Shown one piece after another: positions 52,085 through 63,200 of a stretch of DNA of 64,000 nt; positions within the stretch are counted from its first letter, which is position 1, and every line of letters starts with the position of its first letter. Made by a program: the position numbers and the translations under genes. The stretch lies in contig NZ_BEWN01000001.1 of NCBI RefSeq assembly GCF_002723955.1, positions 744,001-808,000 of the forward strand, read 5' to 3'. The DNA comes from Gluconobacter frateurii. Lineage in GTDB: Bacteria; Pseudomonadota; Alphaproteobacteria; Acetobacterales; Acetobacteraceae. Below the pieces are notes generated by a model, which saw nothing but the letters and a program-made list of their open reading frames with translations, made no database searches and had not been told where the DNA came from.

Positions 52085-52714
52085 TCAGGAAGCCTTTGCA
52101 ACTGCTTTGGCGAACGCATCATAGCTGGAAACGACATCCGGGGCCGGAGCGTCATTGATGCGGAAATAAGGGGTACCCTGGATCTGAAGGAAAGCACCAT
52201 CGCGGTCCTGCCGGTTCACAATGGCCTCGCGTAGGGCATTATCAGCGTTGATCTTGTCGAACTCAGTCGCTGAAATGCCCGCCATGGCGGCGCGCTTCTT
52301 CAGTTCCTGCATGGGATCGATGTTCTGGGCGAAAGCCCATTGATCCTGAGTGCGAAGCAGATCATCCACGAATGGCGCGTAGCGGTCCGCAGGCAGAGAG
52401 CGCGCCACCATCGCGGCCAGAAGTGCAATCTGATCCAACGGGAAATCATGATAGCGATACCGGATCTTGCCGGTATCAATCAGGTTTGCCTTCACCTGTG
52501 GGAAGACCGTTTGTGCAAAATGCGCACAATGAGAGCAGGTGAGGGAGAACCATTCATCAACCTGCACCTTGGCATCCGGCGATCCGAGGACGCGTGCTCC
52601 CATGCGGGCATCTCCCGGAGGAAGCCCGGTGTCTTCCGCGCGGGCAGAAGACAGGGAGGTCACTGCCGCAAGGGCAGGGCCGGCAATCAGGAACGCGCGG
52701 CGGCCAAGGGTCAT
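52085..52714 (-). CDS. DsbA-like thiol:disulfide oxidoreductase, copy 2
   Basis: A 209-residue paralogue of the neighbouring gene, with similar length and plan. The signal peptide has a GRRAFLI twin-arginine-like start and ends near SARA. The active site is FSLTCSHCAHF near residue 60, and TPYF near residue 180 gives the cis-proline. Most conserved blocks match copy 1 (DPRMG-like start, IDTGKIRY, MVARSLP, DPMQ), so the two arose by tandem duplication. The gene stop abuts the start of copy 1. Confidence 0.9.
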   Translation of the reverse strand: MTLGRRAFLIAGPALAAVTSLSSARAEDTGLPPGDARMGARVLGSPDAKVQVDEWFSLTCSHCAHFAQTVFPQVKANLIDTGKIRYRYHDFPLDQIALLAAMVARSLPADRYAPFVDDLLRTQDQWAFAQNIDPMQELKKRAAMAGISATEFDKINADNALREAIVNRQDRDGAFLQIQGTPYFRINDAPAPDVVSSYDAFAKAVAKAS

Positions 52715-52772
52715 CGACAGGTCTCCATTACGGACAGGGTGCCTTACTCAGAACGATGAACTGGCGCAGCCG

Positions 52773-53711
52773 TCAAGACCCGCGCTCGTCATCCTGCTGT
52801 CCCGTATCGGGAAGGGGCTTCTTTTCCCATCCTTCCGGAACCCGCATGCGCAGGGCACGGATGTGGCGCGCATCCGCATCCAGAACGCGGAATTCCAATC
52901 CACTTTCATGCGTCAGGACTTCATCCTTGGCCGGGACATGCTCTGCCAGACGGAATACGAGGCCACCAACCGTCTCGATTTCCGCTTCCCGTTCGGCATC
53001 CGTCAGAACGGAGCCAAGCCGTTCTTCGAGGTGGCGGACAGGCAGACGGGCATCAATATCGAAAGATCCGTCCGCACGTTCGACCCACGGTGTTGTGACC
53101 GGATCATCATGCTCGTCTGAAATATCGCCCACAATTGTTTCGATCAGATCTTCGATCGTCACGAGGCCATCAATGCTGCCGTATTCGTCAATGACGAGCG
53201 CCATGTGCATCCGGCGCTGACGCATCTGTAGAAGCAGATCCAGAACCGGGATGGTTGGCGCAATCATCAGGGGCTGACGCAGGAGCGGGCGGATGTCGAA
53301 CGCCTCGGGATCATCCACATAAGCCACCAGATCCTTCACATGGATCATGCCCGCAATATCGTCGAGCTGCCCGCGATAGACCGGCATTCGGGAATGGTTT
53401 TCCCGGCGCATGTGATCCAGAGCATCGTTGAAAGAGATGTTCTCCGGCATGGCGATGATGTCTGCGCGCGGGATCATGACGTCATCCGCCGTGATGTCCC
53501 GCAGGCGCAGCACGTTCATGATGAGGGCGCGTTCCTGCCGATCGAGTTCGGGCTCGTCACCCGTTTCCTCAAAAGGCTGGGCCGCCTCATGAACGAGCGT
53601 GGCAATGGATTCGCGGAGGCCCTGATCGCGACCACGGCGGCCAAACAGTCCGAACAGGCCCCGGGAATTCTTCCTACCGTCGTCTGAACGGTCAGTAATG
53701 TCTTCGCTCAT
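52773..53711 (-). CDS. corC: CorC-type CBS-domain protein
   Basis: A 312-residue cytosolic protein with two CBS domains (about 85-215; MIPRADIIAMPENISF and EYGSIDGLVTIEDLIETIVGDI) and a C-terminal CorC_HlyC domain with FDIDARLPVRHLEERLG. It resembles YbeX/CorC, linked to magnesium and cobalt efflux and to ribosome-related stress. No transmembrane DUF21 region is present, which fits CorC and not the membrane relatives. The start overlaps the ybeY stop. Confidence 0.9.
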   Translation of the reverse strand: MSEDITDRSDDGRKNSRGLFGLFGRRGRDQGLRESIATLVHEAAQPFEETGDEPELDRQERALIMNVLRLRDITADDVMIPRADIIAMPENISFNDALDHMRRENHSRMPVYRGQLDDIAGMIHVKDLVAYVDDPEAFDIRPLLRQPLMIAPTIPVLDLLLQMRQRRMHMALVIDEYGSIDGLVTIEDLIETIVGDISDEHDDPVTTPWVERADGSFDIDARLPVRHLEERLGSVLTDAEREAEIETVGGLVFRLAEHVPAKDEVLTHESGLEFRVLDADARHIRALRMRVPEGWEKKPLPDTGQQDDERGS

Positions 53712-54196
53712 GCCCGTCTTCCTGCCTGTCGCCACGGATCGCCAAAGCCAAGCTGACGCATCGTGCGGGTTTCCACGCCTTCCATGTCCCGGGCTTCGCC
53801 GGGCTGATAATGATCGTATCCTGCCAGATGCAGGGCACCATGAACCACAAGATGTGACAGATGGGCACGCATGCTGCGATGGGCAGCATGCGCTTCCTTC
53901 CGGACGGTCTCGTATCCCAGGATGATGTCTCCGCCATGGACGGGGGACACCGGCTCGAATGTCAGAACATTCGTGGGCTTGTTCTTGTTGCGGAAGCGGG
54001 CGTTAAGCCGCTTTACGATCCGGTCCGTCGAAAGAAGAATCGATGGAGCGGGAGACCGGCTGAAATCCGGGCCACCCTGACGGGCGACGGCGGTGAGCGC
54101 ACGACGGATCGCGCGCTCCGTATCAGGAACCGAGGAGCGCCATCTGGCGTCCTCGATAATGATGTCAGTACCGGCGTGACGACTTGGAGGTTCCAT
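53708..54196 (-). CDS. ybeY: Endoribonuclease YbeY (rRNA maturation)
   Basis: Metal-dependent RNase for 16S rRNA 3' processing and quality control. The 162-residue protein carries the zinc motif HGALHLAGYDH near residue 123, with NKPTNVLTFEP before it. The start at 54196 puts the length in the usual range, overlapping the phoH 3' end by 32 bp; a longer frame to 54298 would overlap it further. Order miaB-phoH-ybeY-corC is conserved in many proteobacteria. Confidence 0.93.
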   Translation of the reverse strand: MEPPSRHAGTDIIIEDARWRSSVPDTERAIRRALTAVARQGGPDFSRSPAPSILLSTDRIVKRLNARFRNKNKPTNVLTFEPVSPVHGGDIILGYETVRKEAHAAHRSMRAHLSHLVVHGALHLAGYDHYQPGEARDMEGVETRTMRQLGFGDPWRQAGRRA

Positions 54197-55355
54197 TGTT
54201 TTCCCGGCGCGGCCGATCCCTGAAACTGTCCAGAGGGGCAGGCGCTTTCTGTTCATAGGCATCGACGATACGGGCGACCAGTGGATGGCGCACCACATCG
54301 ACGGACGTAAAACGTGTAATGCCGATTCCCTTGATGCCTTCGAGGGTCTCGACGGCTTCCTTTAGCCCAGATGATACCCCGTTGGGCAGATCAATCTGGC
54401 TCAGGTCGCCTGTAACAGCCATGCGTGTGCCTTCACCCATGCGGGTCAGGAACATCTTCATCTGGGCTGGGGTCGTATTCTGGGCTTCATCGAGAATGAC
54501 GAAAGAGTGGGCAAGGGTTCTGCCACGCATGAAGGCCAGTGGCGCAACTTCAATCTCGCCCGTGCCCATCCGGCGCACGACCTGGTCGCCCGGCATCATG
54601 TCATTCAGGGCATCATAGAGCGGGCGAAGATAAGGATCGATCTTTTCCCGCATGTCGCCGGGCAGGAATCCCAGACGCTCGCCCGCTTCTACTGCCGGCC
54701 GGGAGAGAATGATGCGATCAACCTGTCCGGCCAGCAGCATTGCGACGCCTTGCGCGACCGCCAGATAAGTCTTGCCTGTTCCGGCCGGACCAATCCCAAA
54801 GACCAGATCAGTGCGGGCCAGCATTTCCATATACGCCGCCTGGCCGTGAGACCGTGGTGCGATCACACCCCGCTTGGTGCGAATGGCGGGCAGGTCCGTA
54901 AAGGGGGCAGATGAAGGAGGGGCCTGCTGCGGGGAACGGGCATCGCTCCGCTGGTGGTGGTCCCGGCGTGCATTCTGTTTCTGGGAGTGCTGCTGCGGGG
55001 GCGGAGGGACGGCAGCGCGCTGACGTTCCTGATGACGCGTGGGAAGCGCCGTAAGGCGGATCACCCCGTCAACCTGCGAACTGTCGATGGTGCCACCCTG
55101 TTCAAGCTGATTGTAAAGCGCGACGATGGCGGCCTGCGCCCGGCCTACGGCGTCCGTCTCGCCCGAGATGGCGATCTTGTTGCCGCGGCACGAGAGCCGG
55201 ACATCAAACCCGTCTTCAAGCCGGGCGAGATGCCGGTCGTGGTCTCCCAGAAGTCTCTGGAGAAGAATGTTGTCATTGAAGCGCAATGCGACGGTGCGAT
55301 TGCCTTCGGTGCCACCAGTGGTGGCGACGGAGCGCGTCGGGGGTGTTGTCAGCAA
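54165..55355 (-). CDS. phoH: PhoH-like ATPase (PhoL/YbeZ)
   Basis: A 396-residue ATPase related to RNA helicases, associated with YbeY. The N-terminal KH-like part is followed by a Gln/Pro/His-rich linker (about residues 112-155), then the PhoH domain with Walker [15 protein letters not shown] near residue 190, the [16 protein letters not shown] segment and Walker [12 protein letters not shown] near residue 288. The start codon at 55355 is TTG and overlaps miaB by 7 bp. No stronger start is visible. Confidence 0.9.
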   Translation of the reverse strand: MLTTPPTRSVATTGGTEGNRTVALRFNDNILLQRLLGDHDRHLARLEDGFDVRLSCRGNKIAISGETDAVGRAQAAIVALYNQLEQGGTIDSSQVDGVIRLTALPTRHQERQRAAVPPPPQQHSQKQNARRDHHQRSDARSPQQAPPSSAPFTDLPAIRTKRGVIAPRSHGQAAYMEMLARTDLVFGIGPAGTGKTYLAVAQGVAMLLAGQVDRIILSRPAVEAGERLGFLPGDMREKIDPYLRPLYDALNDMMPGDQVVRRMGTGEIEVAPLAFMRGRTLAHSFVILDEAQNTTPAQMKMFLTRMGEGTRMAVTGDLSQIDLPNGVSSGLKEAVETLEGIKGIGITRFTSVDVVRHPLVARIVDAYEQKAPAPLDSFRDRPRRENNGTSKSSRRY

Positions 55356-56809
55356 GCGGAGGCTGTCTCCCGGATGAGGGTTCCACCAAGTGAGTTGGTC
55401 ATGCGAGTTGTGATGGCAACCTTGGCGATGGTGCCAATCAAATGTTCCGGCCCTTCAAAATGAACGGGCTGGAGATACGGAGACCGACCAGAAAGCTGAC
55501 CCGGCTTGCGGCCTTTCCCCGTAATGAGAATATCCTGAACCGTCCCGACCATATCGGCATTGAACGCATCCTGCTGCTCACGCAGGAGCGCCTGAAGCTC
55601 GGCGAGGCGACGGTCCTTCACATCCTCGGCCACCTGAAAAGGCTGGCCAGCGGCGGGGGTGCCGGGACGTGGGGAATATTTGAAGCTGTAAGCCATGGCG
55701 AAGCCGATATCGCGCACGAGCTGCATCGTGGCTTCGAAGTCCTCATCCGTTTCACCCGGATGACCGACGATGAAGTCGGAAGACAGGGCCAGATCCGGCC
55801 GCGCTTCCCGCAGACGACGAACGCTCTCGCGGTACTCGTCTGCGGTATGTCCACGGTTCATGGCCTTCAGGATACGGTCCGAACCACTCTGAACTGGCAG
55901 ATGCAGGAATGGCATCAGGGCGCGGTTATCGCGGTGAGCGTCGATCAGGGTCTGATCCACGTCACGCGGGTGAGACGTCATGTAACGGATACGATCCAGA
56001 CCTGGCAGACGGGCCAGTTCTTCGGCCAGTTCCGCCAGTGTGGCACTTCCACCCTGCCCATTATCGCCATGATAGGCGTTGACGTTCTGACCCAGGAGCG
56101 TGATTTCCTTTACGCCAGCTGCCACCATGCGCCGTGCTTCGGCCATGACGGACGCTACCGAGCGGCTGCTTTCGGCGCCGCGCGTGTAAGGCACGACACA
56201 GAAGGAGCAGAACTTGTCGCAGCCTTCCTGAATGGTCAGAAACGCCGTGAGATTTCCGGCGGACTGCGGGGCAGCCTCATTGGGAAGGAAGTCGAATTTC
56301 TGCTCGGCCGGGAAATCCGTCTCGATGACCGCACCGCCAGCGCGCGCTGCACGGGCGACCATCTCTGGCAGGCGATGATAGGTCTGCGGGCCAAGCACAA
56401 GATCAACATAGGGTGCCCGGCGCAGGATTTCCTCGCCTTCGGCCTGCGCAACACATCCGGCAACGGCAATGATGCTGCGATCCTGCCCGTTCTCCATCCG
56501 CTCATCACGGATCTTGCGAAGGCGCCCCAGTTCGGAAAAAACCTTTTCCGTCGCGCGTTCGCGGATGTGGCAGGTGTTGAGGATCACCATGTCCGCTTCT
56601 TCGGGGGTTTCAACCGGCCCGTAGCCAAGCGGACGCAGGACATCGGCCATGCGGGCGCTGTCATAGACGTTCATCTGGCAGCCCCAGGTAATGACATGCA
56701 GCCCATGACGAGTACGGTCAGTGGGGGCACGATCAGCAGGAGCAGGCGTGGAGGCAGAAGTCTCGGGGGTCACGGTCTCGATCCGGGGTTGGCAAAAACA
56801 GGCACACAC
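55349..56809 (-). CDS. miaB: tRNA-2-methylthio-N6-dimethylallyladenosine synthase
   Basis: Radical SAM methylthiotransferase acting on A37 of tRNAs that read U-starting codons. The 486-residue protein has the UPF0004 domain with [15 protein letters not shown] near residue 40 and the radical SAM cysteines in [16 protein letters not shown] near residue 190. A TRAM domain ends the protein. GREAT conservation includes [11 protein letters not shown] near residue 239. The N-terminal 35 residues are poorly conserved, so the true start may be the GTG about 12 codons in. Confidence 0.95.
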   Translation of the reverse strand: MCACFCQPRIETVTPETSASTPAPADRAPTDRTRHGLHVITWGCQMNVYDSARMADVLRPLGYGPVETPEEADMVILNTCHIRERATEKVFSELGRLRKIRDERMENGQDRSIIAVAGCVAQAEGEEILRRAPYVDLVLGPQTYHRLPEMVARAARAGGAVIETDFPAEQKFDFLPNEAAPQSAGNLTAFLTIQEGCDKFCSFCVVPYTRGAESSRSVASVMAEARRMVAAGVKEITLLGQNVNAYHGDNGQGGSATLAELAEELARLPGLDRIRYMTSHPRDVDQTLIDAHRDNRALMPFLHLPVQSGSDRILKAMNRGHTADEYRESVRRLREARPDLALSSDFIVGHPGETDEDFEATMQLVRDIGFAMAYSFKYSPRPGTPAAGQPFQVAEDVKDRRLAELQALLREQQDAFNADMVGTVQDILITGKGRKPGQLSGRSPYLQPVHFEGPEHLIGTIAKVAITTRMTNSLGGTLIRETASAC

Positions 56810-57013
56810 ATCGGGGCAGGAGACCGAGCGGTCAAGCCTGTCCGGACGCGGGAGAGGTCAAACATGGTGTCATATCGGCATGTCAGACTGGCCTGAAGCG
56901 GCATCATCATCTCCGGACGGCCGCAAAAGTGCTCCCGTCATTAACGATGAAAGTGACGCCGCGGCCCCGGGCAAGTCAAGACAAACCTTGTGAAGTGTAG
57001 AAGAATAGCGCGC

Positions 57014-57970
57014 TTAGTCCTGTGCGTCTGGCACAAGCCCCTGCCGAAGCAGGGCAGCGCCGTCACGCACGGCATTGAATGTCGCGTTGGCCAGTTCCTT
57101 GCGGGATTTGAAATCTTCCGGATTCAGTGGAGGATGCAGGAGAATGGTCGCCCGCATCGAGCGCCACTGGCCGAATGACCAAATATGAGGCGTCAGATCC
57201 ATGTCGCCATACCATGAGAAGACGGATCTGCGGCTGCGTCCAACAGGAAGACCTTCCAGTCGGTCATAAACAATGGAGACGGGCTGGATAAGGACTGGTG
57301 GCGGCTTGGGCATTCCTGCCTGTTCGAGACGGCCGGGCTTTGCGACAGCAAAGAAGGATGACAGGAACGGCAGGACGCGGCTGCCATCTGACGATGTTCC
57401 TTCCGGGAAGAGGACGATGTCATCCCCGTCCCAGAGGCGATCCGCCATGTCATGAAGTTCCTTACCCGTATTCTGACGATTGCGACTGACAAAGATCGTG
57501 CGGCCCAGACGGGAAATGGTTCCGATCAGCGGCCAGGAGCCGACTTCACCCTTGGCGACAAAGACCGTATGCAGCACGCCGCCAACGGCGACGATGTCCA
57601 GCCAGGAACAGTGGTTGGCCACATAAACGATTGGACGTTCCCCTCGCTGAACATCCTTGGCTGAGCGAATTCCGCCAGCACTCTCTCCGACCACACGAAG
57701 TTGAAGCCCCAGAATACGGGCGATCATACCCCAGAAAATGCGGGGGAGGCGAATTTTCGCTGATCCCGGCAAGTGGATGAAGACATACTGGAAGCTCGAC
57801 AACCAGAAAGCCCACATCAGAACCATGACCAGTCTGCCTGCGCAGCTCAGACGGCTGAAGGCTGATGACTGGGTTGTTGCCTGAACAGCCGGAAAATTGA
57901 CACTTTCGTCAATGATCGGTCGGTTATGGCTTCGGCGGCTGGAAGGTCCAGGGACATCACGATGGGACAT
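57014..57970 (-). CDS. 1-acyl-glycerol-3-phosphate acyltransferase (PlsC family)
   Basis: Membrane acyltransferase of phospholipid synthesis. The 318-residue protein has a hydrophobic segment near residues 45-65, NHCSWLD (HX4D) near residue 118, FPEGTSSDG near residue 187 and IQPVSIVYD (the family's fourth block). PlsC makes phosphatidic acid from lysophosphatidate; some relatives acylate ornithine lipids. It is separate from miaB (204-bp gap on the same strand). The ribosome site is weak. Confidence 0.87.
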   Translation of the reverse strand: MSHRDVPGPSSRRSHNRPIIDESVNFPAVQATTQSSAFSRLSCAGRLVMVLMWAFWLSSFQYVFIHLPGSAKIRLPRIFWGMIARILGLQLRVVGESAGGIRSAKDVQRGERPIVYVANHCSWLDIVAVGGVLHTVFVAKGEVGSWPLIGTISRLGRTIFVSRNRQNTGKELHDMADRLWDGDDIVLFPEGTSSDGSRVLPFLSSFFAVAKPGRLEQAGMPKPPPVLIQPVSIVYDRLEGLPVGRSRRSVFSWYGDMDLTPHIWSFGQWRSMRATILLHPPLNPEDFKSRKELANATFNAVRDGAALLRQGLVPDAQD

Positions 57971-58185
57971 GGGTGCTGAGTGATAAGGATTTCGGAGAGG
58001 CTAGACAATCTTGTTTGTCTCACAGGCGTATTTACCGATGGTGACAAAGGGTGTTCCACGGTGGACTTGACGTGCAGGTTCAGGATACAGCCTGAAGGGT
58101 ACGCGGCTGCTGTTTGCGGATCCGCTCCAAAGGTTCGATCCTTCCCGGTTCGATTACCCCTCAAAACGGATTTTCAGGACCTCCG

Positions 58186-60285
58186 GTGAAGCCAGGCAGT
58201 CGCTCGTCAGTCGTTTCTCTTTCTCTCGCTCTTGGGGCAATGGCACCATGCTGTCATGTCCATAAAGCGTGGGCAGATGCGCCCTCCAGTGGTGAGGCGG
58301 CGGAAAAAACCGTTCCGTATTCTGTTACCATCCAACCAACCAAGAATGCAGAGGTTGATGCCGCTATTCAGGCATCGTCCCAGCTTCAGACGCTGAAGAC
58401 GACGCATGCTGTCGGGCCTTATGCCCTGGCAGGACGTATCCGTGCAGATTACGACCGTGTGGACACCGCATTGCAGTCACAGGGCTATTATGCGGGCACG
58501 GTTACAATTCGTATCAAGGTCGGAAGCCAGGATCTGGACGGACGGGATCCGGCTCTGCCAGACGCTCTGGAGGCGCTCCCTAAGGACGGCAAGGTCAGCA
58601 TCACGGTATCAGCTACCATGGGGCCGCTGTTTCATCTTGGCAGGATCACCCTAACCACTCCGCCACCAACGGCGGCTCAACCGTCTGATGCCGTCGCAAA
58701 GGCACCCTCTCCACAGGGCAGTGCAGCTCCCACGACCAGCAAGGCGCAGACAGCGGACAAGATGGGCGTCCCCGAAACGACCGGGGGGACTGCTACTCAG
58801 GGCGAGCCTGTTGAACTGACTGCGGACGAACTGAAAGCGTTCAAGCTCAAATCCGGCCAACCAGCCGTTGCTTCGGATGTGCTTGCGGCACAGGGCAATC
58901 TGCTCACGCAGTTGCAGGAAGAAGGGTATGCCGTAGCGGACGTGTCTACGCCGCTTGCCTATCTTCAGCCTCATGACAACACGCTGGACGTGGTTTTCCG
59001 GGTCGGAAAAGGTCCGAAGGTTGTTATTGGTCCGGTCGGGATGGATGGTTTGCAGCGCGTGCACCAGTCGTTCCTCCGTCGTCGCCTGACAATTAAGGAA
59101 GGCGAGCTGTATCAGCCGTCCAAGATCGAGGCTGCCCGGCAGGATCTGGCCTCCGTAGGCGTCTTCTCTTCAGTTCAGGTTCACAATGCGCCGCCGATCG
59201 TAACGCTCGGACCGGGTAAGACGCTCGTGCCCGGCGTCTTTCAGGCCATGCCTGTTGATTTCGATTTCAAAGAAGCCAAAAGACGCACCGTCGCGGTTCA
59301 GGCCGGGTACTCGACCGATCTGGGTGGGCGCGCTGGTGTGACCTGGACGCATCATAATCTTCTGGGGAATGCCGAGCAGCTCAAGCTGACAGCTCTGCTC
59401 ACAGGCCTTGGCGGTTCAGCCCAGCAGGGCTTGGGCTACGATGTCTATGCCGATTTCAGTAAGCCGGACTTCCTGCATAAGAACCAGAACCTCAGCCTGC
59501 GTGTGGAAGCGGTGCGGCAGCTTCTCTACTCCTATCATCAGACGGCCTTCATTCTTCGCGGAGGCATTGGCCGTCGTCTGGGTAAGTTCTGGTATGTGTC
59601 TGGCGGCCTGATGGGGATGCAGGAGCAGATCCAGCAGTTTGGCGATACGCGAAGTTATTTCATCGTGTCCGCACCACTCAGCGCGACCTATGACAGCACC
59701 CAGCTTTCAAACCCGATCGACCCTGCGACTCACGGCATCCGTGCCTCCCTGTCTGCGTCCCCGTCGGTGTCACTGGAAAACGCAACATCCTTCTTCACGC
59801 TGCTGTCTGCGCAGGTCTCCACATACTTTGACCTCGCCCGGATCGGTCTGACCAAACCCGGCAAGAGCGTCATTGCCGTGCGTGGCACTATTGGGTCGGT
59901 TCAGGGGGCATCCACCTACCAGATCCCACCGGATCAGCGGCTTTATGCAGGTGGACCCGCGACGGTTCGTGGCTTCCGGTATCAAGGGGTGGGGCCACAA
60001 TACGGCAACACGAAATATGCCATTGGCGGCACGTCCCTGGATGCGGGAACGGTCGAATTCCGCCAGCGACTGCCAATGAATCTGGGGGTGGCTGCCTTCG
60101 TGGATGCCGGTCAGGTTGGGACCGGCTCCCGTCCGGGGCAGGGAACGCTCCGTGTCGGATATGGCGCGGGCGTTCGTTACTTCACGCCGATCGGCCCTAT
60201 CCGTGTTGACGTTGCTCTCCCAATGAACCGCCCTGCTTATGGCGACAAATGGGAACTCTATATTGGTCTTGGGGAGACTTTCTGA
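58186..60285 (+). CDS. tamA: TamA, Omp85-family outer membrane assembly protein
   Basis: Outer-membrane partner of TamB, helping insert autotransporters or maintain lipid homeostasis. I chose GTG 58186 (AGGA upstream) because it gives a normal signal peptide cleaved after AWADA; 699 residues. POTRA-like repeats cover about 40-380, interrupted by a Pro/Ala/Thr-rich stretch near residues 155-208. A 16-strand barrel follows, with GYSTDLGGRAGVTWTHHNLLGNAE near the start, VRGFRYQG near residue 595, and a C-terminal GLGETF ending in Phe. The alternative TTG at 58114 lacks a ribosome site. The stop overlaps the tamB start. Confidence 0.88.
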   Translation: MKPGSRSSVVSLSLALGAMAPCCHVHKAWADAPSSGEAAEKTVPYSVTIQPTKNAEVDAAIQASSQLQTLKTTHAVGPYALAGRIRADYDRVDTALQSQGYYAGTVTIRIKVGSQDLDGRDPALPDALEALPKDGKVSITVSATMGPLFHLGRITLTTPPPTAAQPSDAVAKAPSPQGSAAPTTSKAQTADKMGVPETTGGTATQGEPVELTADELKAFKLKSGQPAVASDVLAAQGNLLTQLQEEGYAVADVSTPLAYLQPHDNTLDVVFRVGKGPKVVIGPVGMDGLQRVHQSFLRRRLTIKEGELYQPSKIEAARQDLASVGVFSSVQVHNAPPIVTLGPGKTLVPGVFQAMPVDFDFKEAKRRTVAVQAGYSTDLGGRAGVTWTHHNLLGNAEQLKLTALLTGLGGSAQQGLGYDVYADFSKPDFLHKNQNLSLRVEAVRQLLYSYHQTAFILRGGIGRRLGKFWYVSGGLMGMQEQIQQFGDTRSYFIVSAPLSATYDSTQLSNPIDPATHGIRASLSASPSVSLENATSFFTLLSAQVSTYFDLARIGLTKPGKSVIAVRGTIGSVQGASTYQIPPDQRLYAGGPATVRGFRYQGVGPQYGNTKYAIGGTSLDAGTVEFRQRLPMNLGVAAFVDAGQVGTGSRPGQGTLRVGYGAGVRYFTPIGPIRVDVALPMNRPAYGDKWELYIGLGETF

Positions 60286-63200
60286 TGCGCGCCCGCAGGA
60301 TCATTCTCTGGATCGTTGGTCTCGTTGTCGCCGTACCAGTCGGACTGGTTGTTCTGGCGCTCTTGGTTGTGCTCATCGGCATCAATATTGGGCCAGGGCA
60401 GCGGCTGATCGAAAGCAAAGTCGGCCCATTGACGGGTGGTATGGTGCAGATCGCCGGGCTGTCGGGTGCGCTTCCACAGCATCTGACGCTGGCTGAACTG
60501 AAGGTGAAGGACAGCAAAGGCGTCTGGCTGGAGCTGGATCATTTTGAGCTCCGCTGGTCTCCGCTCTCCCTTCTGCTCATGGATGCGCACGTCAAGGTTC
60601 TGAGTGCCAGCCGTCTGGCGCTGCTCCGCAGCCCCGTTTCGGACACGACGCAGACGACAACCGAGACACAGACGAAGTCCAGCCCATCGAAGCTCAACAT
60701 CAAGGTGGATCTGGATGCCCTGAATGTCGGCCGTATCGAAATCGGACCTGACTTTACGGGCAAGCCCACGGTCTTCACACTGAACGGTCACGCGCACATC
60801 GCGTCAATCGCGCCATTCCTGAATGGCGTGACAATGCAGTCGCTTCCGAAAATGGATATTGCGCTGCAACTGAACCGTCTGGATGCACCGGGTGGCCTGA
60901 CGCTGGCGGCCCAGACTCCCAAAGACCGTATTGCTTTGGCGCTCACTTATAAGGAAGGCGTCAACGGGTTCGCGACCACGCTTGGGCAACTGCCGCAACT
61001 TGATCCTGTAGACACGCATCTGAACCTGTCCGGACCGCGCACCGCTGCCGCTCTTGATTTCGGACTGAGCGCCGGGCCGATTACGGCGTCTTCGACCGGG
61101 CAGATCAACCTCTACACCAATGCTGCAACCCTGCACGTCAAGGCCAATGCGCCTGCCATGACCCTGAAACCGGGAATTGGCTGGAATGCGATTGCCCTGA
61201 ACACCGATCTGCACGGGCCGCTGAAGGCCCCCGCAGGACAGGGTCTTCTGGACATTGACGCTTTGACCGCTGGTGGTGCTTCCATCGGGCATCTGCACGC
61301 GACTTTTGACGGGAACGAAACGCCCAAATCAGAAGATACGGTTGCTCATCTTCAGGCCGCTCTGACCGGGCTGCGTGTGCCCGGACCTCAGCCCACCATA
61401 TTGGCGTCCGCCCCGTTGACGCTGGATGTGACGGCGCATCCGCTCGCAGCGACCATGCCGGTGGTGGCGACAGTCAGTCACCCGCTGATCCAGATGGCCG
61501 CAAACACGACGCTCAAGCCAGCAGCATCCGGTCACGTCACGCTGACATTGCCGGATCTGCACCCGCTTGCTGCCATGGGTAGCACGGACCTGAGCGGAAA
61601 CGCTGCACTGGCGGCTGATTTCGCCATGCCGGTGACGGATCATGATGACCTGACGCTCCAAAGCACGGGCACGATTTCTATCACCGGAGGTCAGCCGCAG
61701 GCTTTGCATCTGATCGGCAAGGACGGTCATCTGGCCCTGCAGCTCAGCAAGTCCCCGGCCAATGTCCTGACCGTGAAGAATTTCGGGCTGGATGGTCAGG
61801 CGCTCCATGTCTTGGTGTCAGCCATTGTGGATATGGCGCATGGAAACCGGATGCAGACGAAGGCAACGGTTGCGCTGCCGGATCTGAAACAGGTCAATCC
61901 GACGCTTCTCGGCAATACGACCCTGACGGCCACGGCGGATGGACCGACCGATGATCTGGCTGTCAAAGCCGGTCTGGAAGGTGAGTTCGGGACAAAGGAT
62001 GTTGCGAAGGGGCCAGTAGCACTGGATGCGGATTTCCAGCATCTGCCCTCACATCCTCAGGGCACGCTGACGGCTCACGGAACGCTGGATCACGCGCCGC
62101 TGGTGCTGGATAGCGCCGTGCAGAAAACGGATGATGGCGCATTCCATGTTGATCTGAACAAGCTGAGCTGGAACAGCCTCACCGGGCACGGCAAACTCCG
62201 CCTGCCCAATGGCGCGAAGGTGCCTCTGGGTGATCTGGATCTCAGCGTCAAAAACCTTGCGGATTTCCAGCGTCTGATCGGTCAGGCCATCAAGGGACAT
62301 CTGGCTCTTTCCATTCATACGACCGAGCCACAAGGCGCACCGCCGCAGGTCAAACTCGGACTTGATGGTGCGTTGGCCATGGCTCAGGCGAGCGTGCAGT
62401 CCCTGACTCTAAAGGGTCTGATTTCCAATCCGATTGATGACCCAACTCCGGATCTGACGCTCGATCTCGCAGGCGTTCGCTCGCAGGATATCACGGGTAA
62501 GGCGCGGGCCACGGTCAAAGGGCCGCAGTCTGCGATGGCCTTGACGCTGAATGGTGCTTTCCAGAATGTCATGGGTGCACCGGCCAATGTCGATACGGCT
62601 GTTCTGCTGAACCTGCCGAAGAAAACCGTCCGCATTGATCGTCTGACGGCCATGGCGAAAGACGAATATATTCGTCTGGGTGGGCCCGCCAATGTATCCT
62701 TCGGTGATATCATGGGCGTGGATCATCTGCGCGCGACATTGGCACCGAAGGGTGTGGCGCCTGCAACGATTGATGTTGCAGGCTCGATCAAGCCACGCCT
62801 TGCGTTGACTGCGACGGTGGACCGTCTGACGCCTGCGATTGCCAAGCCTTTCGCCCCGGATCTGGCAGCAAGCGGCACCATTTCCGCGAAGGCCAATCTG
62901 GGCGGAACACTGGATGCACCGACCGGAACCGTGTCTCTGAATGCGCATGGTCTGAAAATGCAGACAGGCCCGGCAGCATCGCTGCCAGCGGCAGAAATTC
63001 TGGCAAATATCGGCCTGGCCGGGAAAACAGCAAAGGTGGATGCGACCCTTGCTGCTGGTCCGAAAGTGGCTCTGGCCGTTCGTGGAACGGCGCCTACGTC
63101 GAAGGATGGTGCGATCGCTTTGAACACGACGGGCCATGTGGATCTGTCTGTGGCCAACGGTGTTCTGGGCGCCAGCGGCATGGCGACGAAGGGTCAGATC

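Noticed and set aside
55442-56896. Plus-strand frame of 484 codons opposite miaB
   Set aside because: Antisense of a gene with clear radical SAM motifs; its product shows no recognisable content.
58132-58160. Two GGTTCGAT-like stretches resembling tRNA T-loops before tamA
   Set aside because: The flanking bases do not form a T-stem and no acceptor, D or anticodon arms can be built.
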